A stretch of DNA of 64,000 bases from Isoetes taiwanensis (taxonomy: Eukaryota > Streptophyta > Lycopodiopsida > Isoetales > Isoetaceae): assembly GCA_021234155.1 (NCBI GenBank), contig JAJEKV010000032.1, positions 8,712,736 through 8,776,735 of the forward strand, read 5' to 3'. The notes below the pieces were generated by a model. That model worked only from the letters and a program-made list of their open reading frames with translations, did not search any database and was not told where the DNA came from. The position numbers were made by a program, and so were the translations under genes. Shown piece by piece: positions 1 to 12,120 of this stretch (within the stretch, counting starts at the first letter, position 1; every line of letters begins with the position of its first letter).

Positions 1-480
1 CAATCATATCTTCATCACAGATTAACTCACAACAATCACAAATATCATATTTCTTCCATATATATTCAAATGCTCTAAGCTTCGATTCACCATAACTTAA
101 CATTAGACCTTTAGTGTATCGATTATGAATTTCAATAGATAATAAGAATCATGACCATTTAAGCATATGTATCTCCCTTTTCCAGATATATTGAACTCAT
201 TTCCTATCAATGGTATATACAAACCTTAACTTCTCCTTGCAGCGAAACCCAAATGACCAAGTGCAGCTCTTGTATCTGTACATCTTTTTATTTGATTGTC
301 GGTACACAGTTCCGGCGGTTAGGCCTAACCGCTGTACCACAGAGATGAATCCGGCATCACCAGATTGGACCGAGTTTCAAATATCCTTTTGGCTCGAAAC
401 TCATTGGACCGAGTTCTTGCTATAGATAAACTTTACAATTTTAGACCTTCAACCATTAAGAATATTTCATTTACAGTTTC
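1..480 (-). repeat. copia-type LTR fragment, diverged
   Basis: This stretch resembles part of the copia LTR at 44747-45524, in the same orientation. Both share a block that starts tccggcg and continues accgct to atcc (312-353 here, about 45148-45187 there). Both then have the word cattggaccgag (402-413 and 45211-45222), followed by a run of ccatggttt/ccattaa motifs. Identity is patchy and the LTR ends cannot be seen; one end probably lies before the window starts. The match was found by eye, so the limits are rough. Confidence 0.4.
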
Positions 481-844
481 CATGGTTTCAGACCATTAAA
501 ACCCATGGTTCAGCTTTTCTATGTTAGTGTCGTATAGACCACTAACACCTGATCTGTCTGCTAAGCTCAAGCTTCTTAAAACACTAGTGTCATATAGACC
601 ACTAGGTATAATTAATAAAATTCCCAATGTTCACAACAATCTGTTTGCAGGCTTCCACTGTTGTTTCATGTTACTTAATCACCTGCTACAGGATTATAAT
701 ATGAACCTTTTCCAACAATATCTGCCCTGGCAGTTACCACATTGAGCAATAATTTATACTGCAGTTGATCCATCTCCTTACCACTCTGGCATCTGCTATT
801 AATGCAAGAGATTCATTCTTGTTATGAAAATTGTCTGGAATCCA

Positions 845-1250
845 CTACGACATAGCATCTAAAGCATTGCCATTTAGTGTGAACAATTTTGTCACTGTTT
901 TCCATGCGGTAAGTAAGCACTTAAGAAAAGGAGAAGCATCAGTGCTTGGCCTTAAACCATTAAACAACGACCATAGAAGGGCAACTTGTATTGACATTTT
1001 ATTGTGTTTGCACGAATACAACAGGGCTTCACTTATGAGGTGTAAACTTGGTGAATTCATCTTTTCCTCCAAGGTATTCCAAATAAACTTTGCCACCAAA
1101 ATTTTGCTCTGTAAGCCTATATCTATCATGCCTATACCTCCTTCTTTCTTAGTCGATTTGCAAAGCTGTAGGCTCCAAATATTTCTTACTACCTATTCTT
1201 CTGTTTATGGCATTTTCTTATTACCAAACTATTACACAAACTAAATTATT
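845..1250 (-). pseudogene. LINE reverse transcriptase fragment (region after the RT domain)
   Basis: The minus strand encodes a peptide containing KEGGIGMIDIGLQSKILVAK. This is the segment that follows the palm and thumb in plant non-LTR retrotransposon polymerases, usually written GGLG-D-QS-L-AKF. No catalytic motif is present and the frame closes on both sides, so this is a short dead fragment. It is unrelated in sequence to the larger LINE at 2480-4950. Bases 480-844 next to it hold no recognisable feature. Confidence 0.5.
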
Positions 1251-1449
1251 GATGGCAAGTAACTGCTTTTCCATTGAGCCAGTCAAAAGGGATAGTAGTA
1301 TGTCCAATGTCTCCAGATTAGTTCCTATCATGAGACCTCTCTCATGATGTAACAACATTCTGCTTCTTTAGTTCGAATGACAACATCTCATACTTGCACC
1401 ACTAGATGAAGCATGTACTCTTTGTTTTTTCTATTTTGAATAATAAAAT

Positions 1450-2187
1450 GGGAAAAACTACAATATACCCCTAACTTTTTGCAAAACTCACAACATACCC
1501 CTAACTTTTAGAAAATTCATGAAATGCCCCTATATAGACTTGTGCACTGTATTTGTCAAAAAGCGTATACCCCTCCTCGTATTTGTCAAAACTGTAACAC
1601 AATAAAAAAACTTGCAAAAAATTCCCGTTGGCGGGAACCGATTGCGCATGCGGTGGAGTTCCGCTGGAGTAGAGGCCAGGATGAAGGATTTCGCTGCAAG
1701 ATGGAGCTTCATTGATGGATGATCTTCTCCTGGACGTCCACGAAGTAAGAGAATTCGTACCGAAGGTGAATTGAAGGATGTCCATCATTGTGCTAGATGC
1801 AAGGGAACAGGGCATAATACACGTACATGCAGGGCTGCAATCTGAAAAACATCTACCTGCTTTGACCGTCAATTGCAAGTCTTAAATTGTTTTGAAAACT
1901 TGATCCTGTTGGAAATTGAGATTCCATCAATATCTTCTAATGTTCTAAATTGTCATACGTTGAGCAAGGGCTTTTGGTCAAATATTACAAAAGTTAGGGG
2001 TATTTCTTGAATTTCATTAAAAGTTAGGGGTATTTTATAAAATAAAACAAAAGTTAAGGGCGTTTTATGAAAACATAAGAAATACAAATACATGTATAGG
2101 TCTTTTAGGGGCATTTTGTGAATTTTTAGAAAGTTAGGGGTATACTGTGAATTTTGCAAAAAGTTAGGGGTATTTTGTAGTTTTCCC
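1450..2187. mobile_element. Mutator-like (MULE) non-autonomous DNA transposon
   Basis: The ends are long imperfect terminal inverted repeats of about 90-100 bp. Each carries a row of cccctaactttt words read inward from gggaaaaactac on the left and from the complementary gttttccc end on the right. The element is bounded by a perfect 9-bp direct repeat, taataaaat, at 1441-1449 and 2188-2196. Long inverted repeats with a 9-bp target duplication are the hallmark of Mutator-type transposons. The right inverted repeat is extended by extra copies of the same word (1970-2060). The interior keeps only the 3' end of a transposase, so the copy is non-autonomous. Confidence 0.85.
1732..1845 (+). pseudogene. 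MuDR-type transposase C-terminal zinc knuckle remnant
   Basis: Inside the MULE a 37-codon stretch reads GRPRSKRIR, then CARCKGTGHNTRTC, then a TGA stop. The basic GRPR-KR-R segment followed by a C-x2-C-x4-H-x4-C knuckle is the usual C-terminus of plant MuDR/MULE transposases and related FAR1-like proteins. The knuckle residues are all present. A TGA codon lies just upstream in frame (1720-1722), and no DDE domain or SWIM domain remains within the element. This is the leftover of an internally deleted autonomous parent, and it independently supports the MULE call. Confidence 0.75.
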
Positions 2188-2424
2188 TAATAAAATCTCT
2201 GTTCTAAAAAATAAAAAATGAAAGAATTATGTTATAGTATTTGGGTGAAAAAAGTAAAAGAAACGGTATATAAATATGTGGGTGAATAATGGAGATGGAG
2301 GTTCCTAACTCATTTGGGTATGGAGTCTCTCGCAATCCTTTCTCACATGGTACTAATAATAGCCCTCCTATAGATGCCTAGCCTTGCCCTTAGTATGTTT
2401 GTCGCCCTCCTTCTATTGCCAATG

Positions 2425-2458
2425 GGAAGGAAGGAAGGAAGGAAGGAAGGAAGGAAGT
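2425..2458. repeat. (GGAA)n microsatellite
   Basis: About eight uninterrupted GGAA units. It lies next to the 3' side of the minus-strand LINE and could be its simple-repeat tail, since on that strand the LINE runs straight towards it. Confidence 0.8.
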
Positions 2459-2479
2459 ATATTTTAATGTCCACGGAGG

Positions 2480-4950
2480 CCAACTGGCCTATGAGACAGT
2501 TATAGACATACAATATATCGGAAGCATCCAAACACAAAAGAAAACCACAGAAATCCTGTACAATGTGTCTCTACCACTGGGACGAACCCCCCCCCCCTCC
2601 CATATGGGAGGAAAAACTCTTGTAGTAGGTGTTCAGAGTCCCTATCTGGGCGCTCAAATTCCCTGTGCTGCGAGGGACTCTCTGACGGTGGAGACTTGCA
2701 GAATGTAGGATGCGAGACGTGCAACCATTGGCGAAGCCAGCAATTGATGAATTGCTATCTCAGAGCATCTGAGATCGGCATGAGCTGCTCGGATGTGTGC
2801 ATATGCTGAACACTCCTGTAGAGCATGGTGTTCATCTTCTACTATCTGCATGTGACAGCACTGGCATAATCTCTCATGTCGGGGGATTCCTTGCCCTCCA
2901 TCTGTACCCCAGTGGCCTGTCTCAATTCTGAGATGGTGGGACCCTGTCCTTATTGCAGCTATAGCTCTCCGTTTTTTGGTAGAGATGTGTGCAATCAAAT
3001 ACTGGTGGGGACCATGTTCAAGCGACGGATTAACCTACATGTGGTAGTGCTCTGTTTTGGGCTTTGCAAGAGTGGGCGCATCCCACAGAGAGGTAGCAAA
3101 GCGCTCATTCAAATGCAGCTCATGTTCCGCGATATCCGACATATCCATAGTCTGTTGATAGTCTATGGACCATCTTGCGAACCATCCCCTACAATGCTCC
3201 TGCCACACTCTCTTCAGACGTTGTGGCCTTTGTGCCAATAACAGAGCCCGGGGGGGAAGACGTTGTGCATCCATTCTGTCAACCTTATGGAAATACGCAA
3301 GGAGGCGCGCATAGCAGAATGCTGCAGGGGCCAAAAGCCAGTCTCATACATCAAAATCGGATAAGGCACCGTGTCCTTGACGCCTAGGCTATATGTCAGA
3401 AAAGCCTTCTGTACCCTCTCTAGCTTATCCCAAATGCCCTTGCTAATCGCTGGCCCCCAGACCTCCACCCCATACAACAATAGTGGCTCAACGAGTGCTC
3501 GGAACAGGTGTGCTTTGTGTGCCCAATCGCAGAGATCTCTTCTGTAACAGCTATTCTGCATTGCATACATGGCTTTCCATCCCGTGCTGACCCTTCTTTC
3601 TACACAGTCATCCCATAGCATGTTAGCAGAGAAATCGATTCCCAGAGACTTAAAGTTCCTTACAACTTCCATCCTTTGTCCTCTGTAATAGAAGTCTGGG
3701 ATATCATGCTACGCAGACAGGATTGGCAAAAGCTTGGTTTTCTGCTGGTTGACGGTCATTCCTGCTATGTCACAGAATTGACTGAGAGCATCCAAATGTT
3801 CCTGCATACTCCTAGCTGTATGGGACAATAAGTCCAGATCGTCTGCATAGAGCAACTGTTTTACTGTATATGCCTCTGGCAACTGCGGGCCGCCACCTCC
3901 ATGTTCTTGCATCCAGGTCTCCAACTTGTCAATATAGAGTCCAAAAAGAGTTGGAGATAATGGACATCCCTGTTTAACACCTATGGTGCTGTTCACCTGG
4001 TGATCTGACGCAGGCAAAGTGGCATATATTCCGTCATAGAGCCAGTAGATGGCATTCTGCAAATCCTCTGGGATATGTAGCTCCTGCAAGCGTTACCACA
4101 ACAGGTCCCGAGGGACCGTATCATATGCCGTCTTAAAATCCACGAAACAGCAATACAAGTCACGTCGTGCATTGCGGCTAGCTTCCATAAGAATTCTGAG
4201 AGTAAAAATATGATCACTCGTGGAGTGGACAGGGCGAAAACCTGCCTGGCCAACTGCACGTACTCCAGCTTCCTCAGCCCATTGCGTTAACTTCTTCTCC
4301 AGCACACCTGCTAGAAGTTTTGCGAGTAACGGGCTCACCATGATTATACGGTAGTTGGTGGAGTCATCCCTACTTCCCGTCTTATGAATAGGGGTGACCT
4401 TGCTAACCATCCATTCCTGTGGGAGGCCCTTTCTGATGGCCTGATTGATTATCCCTGTCAAAGGCCCGAGCAAAGCTGGCCCACCCCATTTCAATAGCTC
4501 GGTCAGAAGTCCTTGCAAGTCCTTTGCTTTACCATTAGCAAGATGCCTAAGACCCTGGTGGATGTCCTCCTCTGAAAGCTATAGTGTTTCTCCTAGCTGA
4601 TCTGGTACCTCAGCGATCGCTCCTGGGGGGTCATACAACTCCTCCAACCATTGTCTCCACTGGTCTGAGGTGACATTGCCAGGTGGTTGATGCCTCTTAT
4701 ACAACACTCTACGCCAAAAGGCTTTTGGCTCCGTCATCAGCAGATCAAACATGCTTGCTGATTTTCTGCAATGTAGCGATGCTTTTTGGATTTGAAGAAT
4801 GCCTTATAGTGCCTAATGGCCTGTTGCCGGAGCTGTGGATCTAAGATGGTGCGTAGCTGACTCTTTAGAGCCTTACATTCGGCGTCAAACCAGGGGTCTG
4901 AGGGATAGTGTACATTGAGTTGTGTGACTTGCTTTGCAGATGCTGCTATG
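2480..4950 (-). mobile_element. 5'-truncated LINE (non-LTR retrotransposon)
   Basis: About 2.5 kb of reverse-transcriptase coding sequence on the minus strand with no endonuclease upstream, which is the usual 5' truncation of a LINE copy. Coding matches fade near 4950. The presumed 3' end lies near 2480 and is followed by a GGAA/CTTCC repeat. No convincing target-site duplication was found. The clade cannot be named by eye. Confidence 0.75.
2654..4938 (-). pseudogene. LINE reverse transcriptase, broken
   Basis: Read on the minus strand the pieces follow in order. First is the linker before the RT (4938-4520, with frameshifts). The fingers come next, with VTPIHKTG and GQAGFRP near 4370-4240 and VDFKTAYDTVPRDLLW near 4140-4095. 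The palm has GVKQGCPLSP near 3980 and the catalytic box YADD near 3840. A thumb and C-terminal domain (3672-3035) precedes a cysteine/histidine end, LCQCC followed by EDEHHALQEC, near 2880-2820, which resembles the zinc-binding tail of many LINE polymerases. At least four frame changes or stops separate the pieces (4518/4520, 4090, 3700, 3210, 3030). The catalytic aspartates are still present, so the copy is fairly young. The enzyme would prime reverse transcription at a nicked target. Confidence 0.8.
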
Positions 4951-5725
4951 AAAAAGGATTACACAAAACACGATTGTTGGCTAATCCATATAAGAGTCGA
5001 TAGAAGCATCCTTTCAAATCCTATCAACTATTGTAAACATCAATACTTCAGCTAAAAATGCATCAGGATCTTGAGGGTTTAACTTAAGCATGAGCAGGTG
5101 CATTTTGCATAGGAAGGAACCCTTGATGGCAAATTGGAGCTTTTGATCATTCTCGTTATATCAAAGTTGGGATTATGTAATCTGGCCCTCATATTAGCTA
5201 TGCAATGACAGATTGAAGTTCAATTCCCTAAAATTTTGAAGCCATAGCATTCTTGATTGTGCTAGTTAGTATGTCTAGAGACATTGCTTAGTATTAGATA
5301 ATGTTGGTTATGTATGCAAGTATGGATGCAACTATATTCAATTTTTGAGAATATTTGCTAGTTTTCCATGTAAGATGAGATCCCTTCATGTTCTTATGCG
5401 AGAGAGAATGAAGAAGTACCTTTTACGTTCAGGGTATTAAAGAGTGGCTAAAATTTGCCAAATGACGATCTTTTAGACCTTTAGTCAAATTTCGTGGCTA
5501 AAGTTAATAAAGGTCAATTCTTAAGAAAATCAATAATTTAGCCATTAACAAGATTGCGTATTAAACGGGAGCAAATCATCGAAACGAGAGCGAAAGGAAT
5601 ATTCCTTAAAGATTCCCTTTTTTTTTTTACAAAAGGGGGTAAAACGAGGTTTTAAAAAAAAAAAGGATGCATGAAATTCTATTTTGACCCCCCCAAAAGT
5701 GACTAATTTTTTTGTGCAACGAAAG
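4951..5725. other. no recognisable gene
   Basis: AT-rich sequence with a T run near 5620 and an A run near 5655. Nothing coding or repeated was recognised before the gypsy target duplication at 5726-5730. Confidence 0.5.
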
Positions 5726-5730
5726 AATTG

Positions 5731-6290
5731 TGTTAGTCCTGTGCCTCCTGGTACAGGACTATTCATGCACACGTCAGACCAGGTCAAGCTCAAAGATCCT
5801 CAGTCAACCACGGGTCAGACATCCAAGCCTCCGCAGAAGACTAAGCCTTTGGCTGTCAACAAGAGGCGCCGCTCAGACAAGTGACGGCCCGTCACCACCA
5901 GCGTCGGCGTCGGCGTGATTCTAGGCACTTCAAGAGGCAGCCAATATACACCCAAATCGGGGCCTCCTTCCGAGAGTCGGCACAGAGATCGGTCGAGTGT
6001 CTATATTGGGCCCAAGGCCATTGTACTATATATATGAGTAGAGTTAGCTCATAAGTTTTTAGATGAGTTTTGAGTCTTGTCTCCTTTCAGTTTTCTCTCT
6101 ATTGTGAGAGCTCATGTATTTTCATCATTGATATCAAGGAAGCTTATCATCTTTCTTTCATTTGTTCTGTTCTCTTCCTTTTCTTCTCTTTCAACCAAAT
6201 CCGGCGTGACATAGTCCCAGGACTCTCTGTTAGATCCACGGGTCCTCCACGAGAGGGGCTGTCTTCGAGTTCGAACCCGGACCCCAAACA
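5731..6290 (+). repeat. gypsy 5' LTR (LTR1)
   Basis: 560 bp from tgttagtcctgtg to accccaaaca, with TG...CA ends. It lies directly after the target duplication aattg. It carries a TATATATAT box (about 6027) after gggcccaaggccattgtac. No canonical primer-binding site starting TGG was seen right after the LTR. Confidence 0.85.
6020..6040 (+). promoter_or_regulatory. TATA box of LTR1
   Basis: TATATATATG sits in the middle of the LTR, and the same box recurs in LTR2 (about 12416) and LTR3 (about 19546). It is the likely pol II core promoter dividing U3 from R. Confidence 0.5.
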
Positions 6291-6427
6291 CTGTCGCCGC
6301 GCGAGGTCCGATTTTCTCCTACTTTCTTACATGCCGCCATGCGTCCAGTAATTTCACGCCGGAAGAACTCCTTTCTCGAGCGGCATCTCGGCTTGGGCGT
6401 CATCAGCGTCGGGAAACTGTTCGCGAC

Positions 6428-8640
6428 ATGTATGGATCTGCTTATGACATAGAGGGAGGCCATCTTCGGTCTAGGGCTCAGTCCGCGCCACCCACTCCTC
6501 GTGTCCAGTCTCGTCCCAGTTCCCCGCCCCAAGCGTGCAAACATTGCTCCCAACCTCAGTCCCCTCATCACTATCAGGAGCCTTATCCGGCTCAACCTTC
6601 TCAACCGTACTTTCACACCCTGAACCGCCTACATCCATCATTCTTGGGCCATACGCCTCTTCGCCCGTAACCATCATCTCCCGGGTGTACGGCTATCCAC
6701 ATGTCTCCTTTAAGCCTACCGGGAATATCCTTTTCCCTACATTTCCCCCTTTGCTCTTCCTGTTTACAACCTTACGGATCTCAAAACCAATGCTCCGGCT
6801 GCCCGGTTTTCAACAGCGGTCACCCCTTCATCGAGGTCAGGGGCACAATGCCAAATCCACCTCAACCTCAATATCCTCACTATCACATTTCTGTCCGCCC
6901 GGCACTTTCACATCTACCTTTCGGACTACGAATTGACTTATCCCACCTTTGGCAACACGAAAGGCAAACCGCTAGACCAAAGTGCTCCGGGCCCACATGG
7001 AAGAATTTGAGGCTCTAGCTGTCCTAAATGGGCACAGCGCAACCTCAACTGAAATTTCACATCTTTTCCACCACCTTTGCGTGGCTCTCCTCATCAATGG
7101 CTCATGTCCAACAAAAGCCATTGGAAACAAGATCGGTCGAAATGCGCGACTTGCTTTTCTCTCTCATTCTGGGACCACGGATGATGATCAACTTCATCTC
7201 AAGCAACTCAATGAACTTCAACAAGAGCCCCGCAGTGCGCCGGGATTTTTGCGGATCGACTTCACATTACGCTAAGCAAGCTCAAGGAGTACCCTACCGC
7301 GAGGCAGATTTTTGGTGCGGTTTCTCCAAGGACTTCCTCCTGCTATTCGACTCATGACTGAATACCTGCGTCCAAAAACTTTGGAGCAGGCTATCGACCT
7401 TGTCAATCACTCTGTCAATGTTTCCTCCCGAGGCGTGGCTCTTCAAGAGCTCCCGTTCATTCCACCCGTCATGGTTCCACAAACGGCTGTTCAGCCTCAA
7501 CACGCTAATCCACAGCGCAGTCAAATCTGGTGCCATCTTTGCAAATATCAAGGCCATTTGGCCAATGAGTGCAACTCCACCAATGGCCCGCCTCATTGCA
7601 AGCGATGCAACATGTGCAATCATGCCACGGAAGAGTGCACTCGCACTCATCCCACACCGTTCCGCCAAAAAATGGTTTATCAAGTGCAAACCACACCTCA
7701 GCCACAATCACACTATCAGCAGCCACCTCTTCAGGTGCAGCCCACGCAACTCTATCAGCAACAGGACCAACCACGGGGATCCAACCAACGACCTCCTTTT
7801 GATCCTTCTAAAGCTCAGTGTTATCACTGTCAAGAATGGGGTCATACCACCACGGCGTGTCCTCAACTTCCACAGGTTCAGATGCGGCTTCACGGCACCA
7901 ATCAGACCACATCGGTCCGCCTCACGGCTTACCAACTCGGCTAGCTAATGGCAAACAAGGCCGCGACCAGTTCTTAAGAAGCCCCAAAGCGCCTCGGCAA
8001 TCACGATATCAACCAGCTCCGGCAAATCAACCTCGGTTTGGATCAACAAGCCCAAGAGGAAATTTTTCGGGCACTTAATCCTCCCGTACGGTAGTCAAAT
8101 TGGGTTGGTCTAGTTTCATGCCGGACCAAGGCATCACGTCCCTTGACTCTTATTCAGGAAGGACACGCCAACCTGCCGCTGCGGTTGACACCCTTCCTCA
8201 TGAGGACGAAAAAAGGTTCACTTTGCACGACTTAGAAAAGCTCATGCCAAATGTCATGCCCAAAGTTCGCCAAAGCATTTTGAATCTCATGCAAGCGGTG
8301 AAGGCCGCACATTGGCAAATGTTCATGCCACCACTTTCGAGCTCAACAAAGGCAAGATCCACCTTCAACATCTCAACCTCCACGGCTCTCGGACATATCC
8401 CAATATTGCAGCCGAGGTTGACTTACTCAAAAAGTTCTTTGCTTCCACGCCACGCACTCCGCACCGATGGAACCAGCAGATCCTTTTTTCTCATGTACCT
8501 CTCAAACTCAAGAGGAGCTTGCCAAGATCAAAATTCCTTTAAGCTTGGCTACCATTTTAAAACTCGTCCACGCTCGGAAGGACCGGTTACCACTCCCAAA
8601 CTGTTCTAGTTGGGGCCGTGGGCTACCTCTACACCCACGG
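6428..8640 (+). pseudogene. gypsy Gag, frameshifted
   Basis: The first part (6428-7290) is proline-rich and split over several frames. It includes a helix-rich segment near 6985-7290 in the place of the capsid. The most readable part is 7312-7944, which ends the nucleocapsid with three zinc knuckles of the form C-x2-C-x4-H-x4-C: CHLCKYQGHLANEC, CKRCNMCNHATEEC and CYHCQEWGHTTTAC. A glutamine/proline-rich spacer lies between the second and third. Three knuckles is more than the one or two usual in plant gypsy Gag. The product would package the element RNA in cytoplasmic particles. Frame breaks are frequent and may partly be sequence error. Confidence 0.7.
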
Positions 8641-9206
8641 TCCATGCAGCGGTGGGAAATCAGCAAGTCAACCATGTTCAAATCGATGGCGGTAGTGCGG
8701 TCAATCTCATCACGGATAAACTCCGCCAAACAAATGGGCATCACACAACTCTTTCGTGCCCCATATGACATCAAATTGGCTAATGGCCATATCCACGAGA
8801 CCTCAAGGCGTCACACCTATTCTACACATCAACATTGGTGATCTCCGCTTTCCCATGGAATTTGGAGTTTGGAAAGCTGGCGAAGATCCGGTGACTATGA
8901 AATCTTTGGTGGGCAGACCCTTTCTCCGCCGGGCAAAAGTATCCATTCTTGGGCCACGGACGGTTAGTCATCCACCAGATGGTCATCTCAATGCCACCAT
9001 GGACTTGCAAAGCAGGCGGGATCATTTTACGTTGACAATGCGGAACCCTCTCTCTCGCACACGATTCGAAGGCGCTCGAATATTTATCAAGTTCGGGCTA
9101 CCCCTGCGCGTCTGCCTCTGTCATCCTACCCCGAATATGCTGATCCTTGGGGCGAAATGACTCTTGATCAGGACCAGGCTGTGGCTGCCTTGCTTGACCC
9201 CTACCT
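8640..9206 (+). pseudogene. gypsy aspartic protease, frameshifted
   Basis: The active-site word is IDGGSAVNLI (8682-8711), a DGGS variant of the usual D-S/T-G. About 80 codons later comes LVGRPFLRRAKVSI, the family's hydrophobic-G-R-FL motif, with the fold's middle strand in VTPILHINIGDLRFP. At least one frameshift separates the active site from the flap region. The reading stops at about 9206, where sequence jumps to the duplicated ORF-X block. The natural continuation is found at 12668. The enzyme would cut the Gag-Pol polyprotein. Confidence 0.65.
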
Positions 9207-12110
9207 GGCTCCGGCCCTTTTTGCATCTGTATCCTTCTTGACGCCGGGAAGCCCTTGTTGGCCCCAATAAAGAAGTCGCTGAACGCCACCAGCTTTACGA
9301 ATTTTCTCAAATGGAACTTCCGGCTCCAAATCCTGCCCAGTTGCAGCAGTTCATCGCCAATATTGTTAACAGCCCGCAAGGGTACACCACTGTGGTCGAT
9401 GGCACCACTATTTCATTGACTCAACACTTGATTTCTGAGGTATTTCATATTCCCTTGCACACTCCTTGTGTATCATGGTCTGCTATACAGGATATTGATG
9501 TCACAGAGTTTGGTGCACCTGCTTATCACGCCAATGTCCATCGTCTGACCAATATCGACAAGCCTCATGAGACCTTTGTGAAATTTTTGTGGCGAAAATT
9601 CCTTGGGTATTCTATCAAGAACACCCATATCAATAAGCCTTTCTATAACCTGGTCCTTACTGCTACACACTCCAAGCACCACATCGATTGGCCCCAAATG
9701 ATGTTCTATCGGCTTCTCCAAGAAATGGACCGCCTTCGGGGTACCACTTCCATTTCTGAAGTTTCTGTGGGAGGGCACTTTCAAGCCCTCATCCGTCATT
9801 ACTTCCCTCCCACACCACCAAATTCTCATACTTCCACTCAGCGCTCCCTTCCAGTCAATCACCAAGTTGGCACATCACGCCCATCTTCCCACGGTCATGA
9901 CCACGGTCACACTCATGTCCTTTGTCTCTTCCTCCGCTACACCCTCCACTTCACCATTTTTCCCAAACCTCCCACACGGGCAACGGCCCGGTTCCACCAC
10001 CACAACACCCTCGTCGGTTGTTGTATCGATATCGGCAGGATGCTCAAGCTGCCGCTCTTAAGTTCTGAGGAATCCCAAGGCGCTCTTATGGCCGGGGTTC
10101 AACGCACTTTTCGAGGCCTCCGATGCGGTACACCAAGACCTTCAAAAGCCGCAAGCGCCCAAGTTGCAACTTTGGAGGCCAAACTTCAAGACAAGCATGA
10201 AGCTCTCTTACGAGGGCTCATGCGGATCTCAAAGTACACAAGCTCAAGTCAGCCAACTCGCTTGAGATCGGTCAGGCTCGGCTCGGTCCAGAAATTCAGA
10301 CTCTCTTGGAGCACAACAAGTCCAAAGTCTGCACTCCCGAAAAGTACCAAGGATGAAGATATTGCTAAACTCAATGCCTTGTACTTTCGGGCGTGTGAAA
10401 ACTTCAGCACTCAAGTTCAAAATCTTTCAGCCCCGAGGCGCTCAAGTTGCCTCCTTGGCGGCTCAGCTTTCTACACGAACCTCTCGGATCACCTCTCTTC
10501 AAGATCGGCTTACGGAGAGGTGCGTAAGCGAAAAATACTCGATGACGCGGAGATTGCCCGTGCTTCGTCTCAATACACCGGGAAATCTTCCTCCCAGGTC
10601 AATCCTTCTTCAGAAACGGGTCCGTGACCAGTCACGCCTCCTACTCGAAAAGGAAAATAGGATCCGTGATCTCGAACAACAGCTGCAGCAAGCTATTGAT
10701 CTGGCGATGAGGCTCAAACCAAACTTGGCGCTTGGACTTCAATTCTTCCACGAGAATGCCGGTGGACTTCCCAGCTCCCCCCGCTATCATGATTATGTGG
10801 TTGCTCGGCGCCACCTCTTCCTTTCAAAGTGGGCGCGCCGATGGCCCCGTGGATATCCCGGCGGTGCTGATTTTTCTGATTTGGCGAGAACTCTCCATTG
10901 AAGACAAAGGGTTGTGTTGTGCCCTTGTTGTCTTTGATCTCATACACCGCGGCCGATCCCGACTTTATCACTTTCGCGTGGTTCAGCCCATGGCTTATAT
11001 CTTTCATGATTTCTATCCGGGTGATACGGGAAAACTTTGGCAATGGGCCACGCCCGGCGCTGTTCGAGGTGACCCACCGCACAATGGGTGCTTCGGGATA
11101 ACAATCCATATCTTGCGGATCCCTTTCGGACCACAACTTTTCATCGTGAGTACATGCCGAAGCTTGCCAATCATTTATCTCTACGGGCGGGCGGCTGCCG
11201 CAACAAATTAGGAAGTATTTGGGACATCCGAAGATCTTCCCTATGCACAAGTCTATATGCGCACCTCGCTGGTTACAATCGATTCCATGCTCTGTTGGAT
11301 AGCAAAGGCGGTCCCCCACGGGATGGGATAGCCCTCTGTCAACTCTCGACTCTGCGCTTCTCTTTGGGATCGGTTGGTGTCGCACTTGATCCGGATCTTG
11401 TCGGTCAATTGGGGAGCTGCTTTCGGAACCAACGGGCATGGTTCCTTCTCCTATGCTTCCCCGAAGGCACCTCCACGCCCGGGTTCCTAACTTCCGACAT
11501 GCCTTGCTTTTTTGGACCAAGGTCATGGATGGTCATGCGGTGGACACCACCTCGGATCTCGGCGGATCTCCGGTGGGATCCCGTTTTGTTCGCCGCTCCC
11601 ATTGGGAAGAAGGTGCTACCGGACAACACCACCAATTGGATCTACATTGCTAATGGCGTGGTTGGCAAGCGGCCCCGAGATGCGCTTCATGGTCTCAACA
11701 CCTTCTTTGAGCGCCTCCACCTCACCGATCCTTACGTCCATCTTCAAGCGGGATTTTGCGCTGCCCTCAAATGCATTTTGCTAAGCTCCTTAAATCGGGC
11801 GGCGTCCCATTTTTCATTGCAATCCAAATGCCGTCGGTGCCTTTGGCCTTCGGACTGTCTTCTCATGGAGTGTCGATTTTACATTTCTTCGACGCCCATC
11901 GGCGCGCTTGAAGACATGGTACGCTCGTTTTTCTTATTGATGCTGATCCCGCCCTTGGCCAAAACACACCTCAAGCTCTTCAATCACGCCAAGATCTCAT
12001 CAGCCCATTATCATAATGGTGCCCGTCCTCACCCCGTGAGGATCACTTTCCAGGCGATGGTTTCAGCCCTCCGGCGCTTCCTCCTTTTTTCTTCACTCGA
12101 GTGTCGTTTG
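9207..12110 (+). pseudogene. gypsy extra ORF (ORF-X), copy 1, 5'-truncated
   Basis: This repeats the ORF-X region at 16305-19240 but lacks its first dozen or so codons, because the breakpoint falls at ccggccctttttgcatctg, shared by both copies. Residues near MELPAPNPAQLQQFIANI, LTQHLISEVFHIPLHT and FVKFLWRKFLGYSI form a compact helical domain. It looks like the plant transposon-associated domains found in extra ORFs of gypsy elements; that link is by style only. A coiled-coil-like part follows (about 10140-10700, with VATLEAKLQDKHEALL), then a region whose frame could not be settled. It is better preserved at its start than copy 2: the frame runs through NKEVAERHQLYEFSQ. Confidence 0.6.
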
Positions 12111-12120
12111 GTGGGGGAAG
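12109..12120 (+). other. polypurine tract before LTR2
   Basis: ggtgggggaag lies directly before the LTR, and ggtgggggag is in the same place before LTR3 (19247-19256). A purine run touching the 3' LTR primes plus-strand synthesis in LTR retrotransposons. Confidence 0.6.
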
